Positions 18,337 to 25,679 of a stretch of DNA of 52,485 nucleotides are shown in pieces. Where the stretch lies: NCBI GenBank assembly GCA_017961235.1, contig JAGCXQ010000016.1:1-52485 (forward strand), written 5' to 3'. Source of the stretch: Clostridiales bacterium. Its GTDB lineage: Bacteria; Bacillota; Clostridia; Saccharofermentanales; Saccharofermentanaceae. Below the pieces are notes generated by a model that saw nothing but the letters and a program-made list of their open reading frames with translations, was not told the origin of the DNA and searched no databases. Numbering within the stretch: the first letter of the stretch is position 1; each line of letters opens with the position of its first letter. The position numbers were made by a program, and so were the translations under genes.

Positions 18337-19812
18337 ATGGCATCGATTCGTTTTCACCTCGCTGTATTTTCTGCTAAATGTACGAAACTCGGTCTTCGCA
18401 TCCTGGGACGCGGAGCGACGACTCTGCCCGGTAAAGTGGCAGTCAAAGTAGATCCGAAGATCTTAGAGAAGCTCTGTAAGGGACGTAACTGTGTAACGAT
18501 CACGGGTACGAACGGCAAGACCACTACGACCCATATGATCACCGATATTTTCCGGAACTGCGGCTATACCGTCGTGACGAATGTCTCCGGCGCGAATCTT
18601 CTGTCCGGCGTGACGACGTCCATGATCTTCGGAAGAAAAGAGATGAAGAAGGCCGATAAAGCCGGGAAGAAGGTCATCTGCGTACTGGAGACGGATGAAG
18701 GCGCTTATGGTAAGATCGCCTGCCAGATCAAGCCGAAGGTATCCGTGGTGACGAACCTCTTCCGTGATCAGCTCGACCGCTTCGGTGAACTGGCACATAC
18801 GCGTGATCTTATCGCAAAAGGACTGGACACCTGCGAGGCGGATATCCTTCTGAACAGTGATGATTCCCTCGTTTCCGAGCTCTATAAGGGACGCGAGGAA
18901 AGAACCGTTTTCTATGGTCTTTCCGAAGAATCCATGCACTACAATAACGTCACTTATCCTGATAAATCCGGTGTGCTGCCGGCTTCTTCGGATGCGGAGT
19001 ACTGCACAGGATGTAAGACGAAATACACATATACCGCAAGATCCTTCGGGCACCTGGGTGCTTTTACATGCGAAAAATGCGGGAAGACCAGAAAGGCACC
19101 GCGTTTCTTCGTGAAGTACGATCTGGCGAAGAATCCTTCCGATGAAGGATACGAGCTGTCGCTACTGGATGCCGGAATTGGTAAGACGGAGAAGGATCCG
19201 GATCCGAAAGAAAAACGTGTCAAGCTCCCGATCCCGGGCATGCATAACTTCTATAACTCGATCTCCGCGGTGTCTGCCTGTGTGAGGATGGGTGAGAAGA
19301 TCGGAGATACAGAGGCACTTTCCTTCGAAAAATGCGCAGCGGCGCTCGAGCATGTCGAGGCAGCATTTGGACGCATGGAGAAGATCAGCATCGGAGATAA
19401 GAAGATCTGCGTGCTCCTCGTGAAGAATCCGGTCGGACTCGACCGTGCGCTGTCTTTCGTGGCCGGCGCTTCGGACGCGGAAGGGATCTACATGCTCCTT
19501 AACAGTAACATCGCGGACGGTAAAGACGTCTCGTGGATCTGGGATGTGGACTTCGAATCGAAGGAATTTCCGGAGAAGGTCTATGTCTCCGGTGACCGCT
19601 ACGGCGACATGATGCTCCGTATCCTTTATTCCGGCGTGGATAGGGAAAGGATCGTGGCCAAGCCGATGGAAGAATGCGCAGAGCTCCTCGATCAGGCGAT
19701 CTCGGACTCTACCCCAGGCAAGTGCCTCTATATCCTTCCGAACTACACATCGATGCTCGCACTGAGATCGATCCTGGTGAAGAGATATCATCTCAAGGAT
19801 TTCTGGAAATGA
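18337..19812 (+). CDS. murT: MurT subunit of lipid II isoglutaminyl synthase
   Basis: A 491-residue Mur ligase family protein. With GatD it amidates the alpha-carboxylate of D-glutamate in lipid II, giving D-isoglutamine, using ATP and glutamine. The P-loop TITGTNGKTTTTHM lies near 52-65. A four-cysteine zinc ribbon unique to MurT is inserted in the middle domain (CTGCKTKY and CEKCGKTRK). The C-terminal DUF1727 domain begins around LLVKNPVGLDRALSFV. Length and domain order are normal. GGAG lies 8 bases before the ATG; gatD follows at once, as in Staphylococcus and streptococci. Confidence 0.95.
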   Translation: MASIRFHLAVFSAKCTKLGLRILGRGATTLPGKVAVKVDPKILEKLCKGRNCVTITGTNGKTTTTHMITDIFRNCGYTVVTNVSGANLLSGVTTSMIFGRKEMKKADKAGKKVICVLETDEGAYGKIACQIKPKVSVVTNLFRDQLDRFGELAHTRDLIAKGLDTCEADILLNSDDSLVSELYKGREERTVFYGLSEESMHYNNVTYPDKSGVLPASSDAEYCTGCKTKYTYTARSFGHLGAFTCEKCGKTRKAPRFFVKYDLAKNPSDEGYELSLLDAGIGKTEKDPDPKEKRVKLPIPGMHNFYNSISAVSACVRMGEKIGDTEALSFEKCAAALEHVEAAFGRMEKISIGDKKICVLLVKNPVGLDRALSFVAGASDAEGIYMLLNSNIADGKDVSWIWDVDFESKEFPEKVYVSGDRYGDMMLRILYSGVDRERIVAKPMEECAELLDQAISDSTPGKCLYILPNYTSMLALRSILVKRYHLKDFWK

Positions 19813-19822
19813 CGAAAGGAAA

Positions 19823-20614
19823 GTGCTTCTGGTAATGGATAATTCGGGAAAAGAACTTCGCATCTGTCATATGTATCCGGACCTCCTGAATCTCTACGGA
19901 GACAGGGGAAATGTGCTGAGCCTGATCCGAAGGGCCGAGCTCCGCGGGATCTCCGTGAAACTGGTACCGGTCTCGATCGGTGATGAATTTGACGAGAAGG
20001 ATTTCGATATCGTTTTCTTAGGCGGCGGACAGGACGCCGAGCAGAACGTCATCCGTAAGGATTTCGTAGAAGTGAAGGGTCCGAAGGTCAAGCAGGCAAT
20101 CGAAAACGGCATGGTATTCCTCTGCATCTGCGGCGGATATCAGATGCTCGGTAACTACTATCAGGAGCACGACGGCACGAAGATCGAGTGTCTCGGCGCG
20201 ATCGATATCTACACAGTAGGAGAAGATGTCCGGTATATTCAGGACACGGTCTATGAGGCAGACTTCCTGAAGGAAGACGGAGTTGCTGATAGCGCTGTCC
20301 TGTACGGATTTGAGAACCACAGCGGCCGCACGTATCTGGGAGATTCGGTAAAGCCGATGGCGAAGGTCATCGAGGGTGCCGGAAATAACGGAAAAGACGG
20401 CTTCGAAGGTGCAATCTATAACAACGTGTACTGCACGTATTCCCACGGAAGTTTTCTTCCGAAGAATCCGCGCATGACGGACCATCTCCTGCGTCTGGCG
20501 TTAAAGAGAAGATATGGTGATGATTACGAGCTTCCGGCGCTCTCTACGGAGAACGAGGACTTCGCAAGAGCAGCACTTCTCCGCTATAAAGAGAAGGGCA
20601 ATACTGCACCGTAA
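19823..20614 (+). CDS. gatD: GatD, glutaminase subunit of lipid II isoglutaminyl synthase
   Basis: A class I glutamine amidotransferase of 259-263 residues that supplies ammonia to MurT. The nucleophile is Cys in FLCICGGYQML (~residue 103 from the GTG) and the catalytic histidine is in TYSHGSFLP. The N-terminal LRICHMYPDLLNLYGDRGN is the family signature. The start is uncertain: a GTG at 19823 lies only 2 bases after AAAGGA, while the ATG at 19835 lies about 14 bases after it. Either fits the family length. It follows murT by 10 bases. Confidence 0.95.
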   Translation: MLLVMDNSGKELRICHMYPDLLNLYGDRGNVLSLIRRAELRGISVKLVPVSIGDEFDEKDFDIVFLGGGQDAEQNVIRKDFVEVKGPKVKQAIENGMVFLCICGGYQMLGNYYQEHDGTKIECLGAIDIYTVGEDVRYIQDTVYEADFLKEDGVADSAVLYGFENHSGRTYLGDSVKPMAKVIEGAGNNGKDGFEGAIYNNVYCTYSHGSFLPKNPRMTDHLLRLALKRRYGDDYELPALSTENEDFARAALLRYKEKGNTAP

Positions 20615-20640
20615 TTTTTCCTGCTGATTTCCGCAAACAA

Positions 20641-20670
20641 AAACGGCGCCGCAGAAACGACGCCGTACAA
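20641..20670. terminator. Terminator between gatD and the PAS-GGDEF gene
   Basis: ACGGCGCCG at 20643 pairs with CGACGCCGT ending at 20666, with one mismatch and A-rich and T-containing flanks. Lying between two convergent genes, it could serve both. Confidence 0.6.
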
Positions 20671-20690
20671 GTGCTTTTAAATAAGAACGA

Positions 20691-21641
20691 TTATGTCGCG
20701 CGGTCACGTCCGAGATTCTTGGAGGTGTAGAGACGCTCATCCGCTTTATGGATCAGGTCGGCGACATCGCTGCAGTCACGATAACAGGAAATACCCATAC
20801 TTGCCGTAAGACGTACCGGAGAAGAGCTCTCATCGAGAACGATCGGTGCACCGGACAGTGCCGTACGTACGCGCTCGGCCTGGACCTTCGCACCCTTGAG
20901 CGGAGTATCCGGAAGAAGCATCATAAACTCATCGCCGCCGATGCGGAAGACCATATCGGACTTTCTGCACTGGGAGGTGAGGATGCCGGCGACAAGACGG
21001 AGCACATCATCGCCCTTGTTGTGGCCGTAATCGTCATTGATCTTCTTGAAGAAATCGATATCGAGAGAGATCAGGGAGAATGTATCATCCGGATCATCCT
21101 TCTTACGTCTGTTTCTTCTATCGTACTGGGATGCGGTCTTCTCGATCATCTCATAGAAATAGCGGCGGTTGAAAAGACCGGTAAGGTCATCGACCTGCGA
21201 GAGTCTCTTCAGCTTCTCATTAGTGCGGCTCAGCTCTTCCTCCACGATCTTCAGCGCGGTGATATTTCTGCTGATGCCCCATGTGCCGATCACGTTATCT
21301 TTCTCATCGATGATCGGATATTTCGAAGCGGAATACCAGACGACGGAACCGTCCGGCTTCTCGAGTTTCTCGATATTGGAAATGAGAGGAATACGGGTCT
21401 CCATGATCTCCATTTCCTCTTTCCGTGCACGTGTCGCAAAATCTTTCGGGAAGTAGTCGGCATCTGTCTTTCCGACCATCTCTCTGGGATCGGAGATACC
21501 GAACTGTGCGGCGTGGGACCGGTTGTTCCAGATAAAGCGGGACTGGTGATCCTTGAAATAGATGGTGTCATTGGAGTAATCACGAATGACATCAAGGATC
21601 TTCTCGTCAGAGAAGAAGGGATGTAATTTTCCTTTGCTCAT
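20691..21641 (-). CDS. PAS-GGDEF diguanylate cyclase
   Basis: A 316-residue soluble protein. Residues ~10-130 form a PAS domain (YSNDTIYFKDHQSRFIWNN; then WGISRNITALK). Residues ~150-316 are a GGDEF domain: DLTGLFNRRYF at its start, DIDFFKKINDDYGHNKGDD for metal and substrate binding, and an intact RIGGDEF active site. It should make cyclic di-GMP in response to a signal or ligand sensed by the PAS domain. No RxxD inhibitory site is evident before the GGDEF. AAAGGAG lies 8 bases before the ATG. It is a paralogue of the degenerate protein at 39466-40434, with matching domain order. Confidence 0.93.
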   Translation of the reverse strand: MSKGKLHPFFSDEKILDVIRDYSNDTIYFKDHQSRFIWNNRSHAAQFGISDPREMVGKTDADYFPKDFATRARKEEMEIMETRIPLISNIEKLEKPDGSVVWYSASKYPIIDEKDNVIGTWGISRNITALKIVEEELSRTNEKLKRLSQVDDLTGLFNRRYFYEMIEKTASQYDRRNRRKKDDPDDTFSLISLDIDFFKKINDDYGHNKGDDVLRLVAGILTSQCRKSDMVFRIGGDEFMMLLPDTPLKGAKVQAERVRTALSGAPIVLDESSSPVRLTASMGISCYRDCSDVADLIHKADERLYTSKNLGRDRAT

Positions 21642-21813
21642 AAACGCAGCTCCTTTTAAATGTTGTTACTAACCGTCCTTTTACTTAGATAAATTCCCCC
21701 ACGGACTACATTATCTCAAAAAAAATGGAAAAAATAAATACACAAAAGCAATTCTTTACTGTTTCTGCTATACTGTGACTGATAGTTATAGAAAAACGGG
21801 AAAGGTAAGCCAC

Positions 21814-23346
21814 ATGAAACTGGAAATCATGGATACCACCCTTCGGGATGGAGAACAGACCCCGGGAGTTTCCTTTACTCCCAGCGAGAAATTAAGCATA
21901 GCCAAGATCCTTCTGGACGAGGTTAAGGTCGATCGCGTCGAGGTCACATCCGCACGTATTTCCGATGGTGATTTTGAAGCACTTCAGAAGATCACACAGT
22001 GGGCAGCCGGCAAGGGATATCTCGATAGGGTCGAGGTACTCGCCTTTGTCGATCGCGGCCACTCCCTTTCCTGGATCCAGAATGCCGGAGGTAAAGTGAT
22101 CAACCTCCTTTGCAAAAGCTCTATCCACCATCTGACCGCACAGCTCGGGAAGACCCCGGAGCAGCACGTCGGCGAGATCCGAAGAGTCATCGAGGATGCA
22201 TCTTTCCGCGACATGAAGATCAATGTCTATCTCGAAGACTGGAGTAACGGCGTTCAGAGTGATTTCGAATATGTAAAAATGCTCGTCAGCGAGATCTCGG
22301 TCCTTCCGGTCGAGAGGATCATGCTGTGCGATACACTCGGCGTACTAACGCCGGATATGACCTTCGAATACGTAAAGAAGATGTGCTCCCTGTTCCCGGA
22401 GGTACACTTCGATTTCCATGCACATAACGACTACGATATGTCGGTCGGAAATACCATCATGGCGGTAAAGGCCGGCGCGAAGGGCGTCCATGTTACCGTA
22501 AACGGTCTTGGCGAGCGCGCCGGAAATGCGCCTCTTGCTTCGATCGTCGGAGCGGTCGCGGACTTCTGTGAGAATAGATCGACGGACATCAATGAAACGG
22601 CACTGGAACATGTCAGCAAGATGGTCGAGTCTTTCTCCGGGATGCGTATCCCGAAGAACCAGCCGATCACGGGTGCTGCTGTATTTACCCAGACCTGCGG
22701 CGTCCATGCGGATGGCGATACGAAGGATTCCCTGTACTGCAATAAGCTTGCGCCGGAGCGCTTCGGAAGATCCCGCCAGTATGCGCTCGGAAAGTCCAGT
22801 GGTCGCGCGAGCATCGCGAAAAATCTGGAAGAGTTCGGACTCGATCTGGATAAGGATTCTCTTGAGAAAGTTACGGCCAGGATCGTCGAGATGGGAGATA
22901 ATAAGGAGAGCGTCATGACCGACGAGCTCCCGTATATCGTGGCCGACGTACTCGGAAAGGGCAACGGCGAATCGCACGTAAAGATCTTAAACTACTATGT
23001 CTGCCATGCCAGGGATCTCAATCCTGTAGCGACGATGCGCATCCAGATCGACGATAATGTACATGAGGCGAGCGCATCCGGTGAAGGTCAGTTTGACGCT
23101 TTCATGAAAGCACTGCAGAAAGTATATCAGCAGTTCGGAAGGACACTTCCCTTCTTCGCTGACTATACCGTCACGATCCCGCCGGGAGGCCGTACAAATG
23201 CATTTGTCGAGAGTGTTATTACCTGGCGCGACGGAGAGCATGAGTTTAAGACCAGAGGTCTCGACCGTGACCAGGTCGCCGCAGCGATCAAGGCAACAGC
23301 CAAGATGCTGAATATTATCTATGAGCAGGAGCAGCTCAGCGAGTAA
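21814..23346 (+). CDS. leuA: 2-isopropylmalate synthase-like protein
   Basis: A 510-residue DRE-TIM metallolyase. The TIM barrel begins MKLEIMDTTLRDGEQTPGVS, with the catalytic DTTLRDGEQ, and has the metal-binding HAHNDYD. The C-terminal ~130 residues (YVCHARDLNPVATMRIQID onward) match the LeuA allosteric/dimer domain. The expected reaction is acetyl-CoA plus 2-ketoisovalerate to 2-isopropylmalate. Related citramalate and homocitrate synthases look alike and the substrate-determining residues were not resolved, so leuA is the likeliest but not certain. The ATG at 21814 has GGGAAAGG upstream and matches the family start; the frame from 21775 is rejected. No other leucine gene is near and no T-box leader is visible. 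Confidence 0.85.
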   Translation: MKLEIMDTTLRDGEQTPGVSFTPSEKLSIAKILLDEVKVDRVEVTSARISDGDFEALQKITQWAAGKGYLDRVEVLAFVDRGHSLSWIQNAGGKVINLLCKSSIHHLTAQLGKTPEQHVGEIRRVIEDASFRDMKINVYLEDWSNGVQSDFEYVKMLVSEISVLPVERIMLCDTLGVLTPDMTFEYVKKMCSLFPEVHFDFHAHNDYDMSVGNTIMAVKAGAKGVHVTVNGLGERAGNAPLASIVGAVADFCENRSTDINETALEHVSKMVESFSGMRIPKNQPITGAAVFTQTCGVHADGDTKDSLYCNKLAPERFGRSRQYALGKSSGRASIAKNLEEFGLDLDKDSLEKVTARIVEMGDNKESVMTDELPYIVADVLGKGNGESHVKILNYYVCHARDLNPVATMRIQIDDNVHEASASGEGQFDAFMKALQKVYQQFGRTLPFFADYTVTIPPGGRTNAFVESVITWRDGEHEFKTRGLDRDQVAAAIKATAKMLNIIYEQEQLSE

Positions 23347-23371
23347 AAAAGCATTCTGAATAAGATAAAAA

Positions 23372-23403
23372 AACGGCCGGGATCTGTGAGATGCCCGGCC
23401 GTT
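23372..23403. terminator. Bidirectional terminator after the leuA-like gene
   Basis: AACGGCCGGG pairs perfectly with CCCGGCCGTT around a 12-base loop, flanked by A-rich DNA on the left and GCTTTTG on the right. It separates two convergent genes. Confidence 0.85.
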
Positions 23404-23418
23404 GCTTTTGCCGTGGAA

Positions 23419-25035
23419 TTACTTTGCTAAGTACTTGAAGAAGGTCGTATTCTCGTAGTCTTCGACGAAGAACTGTTTCTGTACGACTTCCAGCTCTTCT
23501 TCTTCGATGATGTTTCCGAAGGATCCGATCTTATGAATCTCGTCTTCGTAGTTGACCTCGTCCGTGAAGTGCATCTGATACGAGATCAGGGCATTGAAGA
23601 GCACGTAGTTTACCGGAACATAAGCGGCGACGCACATGATGAGAAGAACGGCTCTTCCGGCGAGTGCTTTTTTCAGTTCGAGCTTATTATCTCGGCACAT
23701 CTCGAAGTTATCGGTAACGAACATCACGGAGTATAGACCGATCAAGAAGGCCGGTGCCATGCTGCCGCGCATGATGAAGTCGTTCGCGACGCTGATCTTA
23801 TAGATCGGGAGTACCAGAAGCGTACCGACGGCGGTCCACAGCATCGGATCCTTGCGGTGCCGCTTATAAATCAGCAGCAGCCAGATACCGAATTCGAAGA
23901 CGACATACTTTACATAGTCCAGGATCAGACCGAACGGAGTGTCATAGAATTTCCAGATAAAGCCGTCGTCACCGGTCGCATTCGGGTTCGCCGTATATAG
24001 AAGTCCAAAGACGATCAGGACGATGACCGGCGGAATTATATTTACCGGCGTAAATGTATTTTTCAGAAGCGGTTTCATCCGCAGTTTCTTTTCTCCGTTT
24101 TCTTCGGTGCGGCTCGTGATGATAAGCTTACAGATGCACATCGGCAGGATACCGATCGTTGCCCACGGGGAATAGCAGAACATCAGGCCGCCGAGAAGAC
24201 CGATACTTCTGCCGTCTTTTGCCAGAAGGAGGAGTATCGTGATCAGCCATCCGGGGATGCTCTGGTTAAATACATTCATGATCTGGAAGAAGTTTCCGTG
24301 GATGAAAAGGTGCGAGTTCCAGCCTTCCCAGGTCGTGTCCGTCTTCGTGATAAGGTTGATCACATAGGGGATCACGTCAAATCCTGCAAAGAGGATCAGG
24401 AAAAGGAAGAGCGCGCGGGATGCTCTCTTATACAGGAGTGACGCTCCGGCAAAGATCAGGAATAATCCGATTCCGGTCCAGATGAGAAGGACGATACGTG
24501 CGACAAGAAGGCCGAAGAGTTTTCCGAAAAGCGCAGGGATCATCCAGAAGACGAAGTAATAGGCAAAGGCTGCAGATCCGCTTCCGAGGCTGGCCGCGAC
24601 GGCGGGATTCTGCTGGGTGGAGAAATCATAGACGACCGGCCACTTATACTCGACCAGATCGTTTAAGATCGCATAGCGGACGCGATGGTCTGCCGAACAG
24701 TTGCCGAATTCACCGACTCCGCCCCAGTAGAGAAAGAGCGGGATCGCGATGATGAGGAAGATCAGGCAGGAAGCTTTGATCTCGATTTTTTTCTCTGAAG
24801 GATCCAGAGCGATATCCGGAGTTTTCTTTCCGTAATCACGCATGGCAAGCAGCACCGCACCCGCAATACCGGCGGAGAAAAGAAGTGCCCACCAGACCTT
24901 AAGATAACCGATAAAAAAGATGATGACCGGAAGCGACAAATAGATAAGAGCTGCCCGGTAAAAGCTGTTCGCCCGGATCGTAACTGACCGGGAACGGATG
25001 CTTTTTTCTGGTTTCAGTGAATCCACGACCTTCAT
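23419..25035 (-). CDS. Polytopic membrane protein, glycosyltransferase-like topology
   Basis: A 538-residue integral membrane protein with roughly 11-13 hydrophobic segments. The first pair (ALIYLSLPVIIFFIGYLK and the ALLFSAGIAGAVLLAM stretch) is followed by a soluble loop at ~110-150 (GEFGNCSADHRVRYAI). No clear catalytic motif is seen. The topology and Asp/His-containing first loop are reminiscent of GT-C type glycosyltransferases or YfhO-like proteins, but that is a guess. It lies 19 bases after the small secreted-type protein on the same strand and is the last gene of the leftward cluster. Confidence 0.6.
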   Translation of the reverse strand: MKVVDSLKPEKSIRSRSVTIRANSFYRAALIYLSLPVIIFFIGYLKVWWALLFSAGIAGAVLLAMRDYGKKTPDIALDPSEKKIEIKASCLIFLIIAIPLFLYWGGVGEFGNCSADHRVRYAILNDLVEYKWPVVYDFSTQQNPAVAASLGSGSAAFAYYFVFWMIPALFGKLFGLLVARIVLLIWTGIGLFLIFAGASLLYKRASRALFLFLILFAGFDVIPYVINLITKTDTTWEGWNSHLFIHGNFFQIMNVFNQSIPGWLITILLLLAKDGRSIGLLGGLMFCYSPWATIGILPMCICKLIITSRTEENGEKKLRMKPLLKNTFTPVNIIPPVIVLIVFGLLYTANPNATGDDGFIWKFYDTPFGLILDYVKYVVFEFGIWLLLIYKRHRKDPMLWTAVGTLLVLPIYKISVANDFIMRGSMAPAFLIGLYSVMFVTDNFEMCRDNKLELKKALAGRAVLLIMCVAAYVPVNYVLFNALISYQMHFTDEVNYEDEIHKIGSFGNIIEEEELEVVQKQFFVEDYENTTFFKYLAK

Positions 25036-25054
25036 GATCCGATGCCTCCAAATA

Positions 25055-25588
25055 TTACTGATTCACGATCGACATTTTCGCGCCGACATACTTTATATGA
25101 ATATGGATATTTCCGCCGGGAACCGCTTCAAATACGATCGAACGGGAGATATTGCCAGCAGTATAGTGCACGCTGAGCTCATTGTGTTTGACAAAGGTCG
25201 TCATGGAGATCGTCTGTCCGTTATTTACCACGGTCATCGGAGTTCCATTAAGATAGACCTGCATGCCGATCGCGCACCCTATCACCGTGGACTGACGGGA
25301 AAAGGTGACTGTGCAGGGAGATGCCAGTGTACCATCGATGGCATTCTTCTCCATCGTTCTGGCCTGGATGACCGTCTCGGAGGCGGCGATCTTTTTATCC
25401 GCTGTAAAAGCATTCTTCATGGCGATGACATCATAAACGATGAAGCCGGCAACGATTCCGCCGAATACGCCCGGGGAAATGGTGATACCGAACCACTCCA
25501 CATTTCTACCATTGCCATAGATGATAAAGCCGGAGAGAATGATGATAACGGTACATACGAGGCTTACGATGGCCATTGATTTTCTCAT
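25055..25588 (-). CDS. Small membrane-anchored protein of unknown function
   Basis: A 177-residue protein with two N-terminal helices (SMAIVSLVCTVIIILSGFII, ~4-23, and ITISPGVFGGIVAGFIVYDV, ~36-55). A linker and a beta-rich C-terminal domain of about 100 residues follow (VTFSRQSTVIGCAIGMQVYL; IHIHIKYVG near the end). The C-terminal part might be a small carbohydrate- or ligand-binding sandwich outside or inside the membrane; I do not recognise it. GGGAGG lies 9 bases before the ATG. It is directly followed by the polytopic membrane protein, suggesting a pair. Confidence 0.55.
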   Translation of the reverse strand: MRKSMAIVSLVCTVIIILSGFIIYGNGRNVEWFGITISPGVFGGIVAGFIVYDVIAMKNAFTADKKIAASETVIQARTMEKNAIDGTLASPCTVTFSRQSTVIGCAIGMQVYLNGTPMTVVNNGQTISMTTFVKHNELSVHYTAGNISRSIVFEAVPGGNIHIHIKYVGAKMSIVNQ

Positions 25589-25679
25589 GATTCAGATCCT
25601 CCCGATGAAGAAAACTGCTTCCAAAATACCCATAGATATGTTGCCATAGATTATATAAAAAGGAAAGAGCAGCAGAAGG

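Noticed and set aside
21642..21813. T-box or leucine attenuator before the leuA-like gene
   Set aside because: The likely -10 (TATACT near 21770) leaves a leader of only about 40 bases, and no TGGNACCGCG-type T-box sequence is seen.
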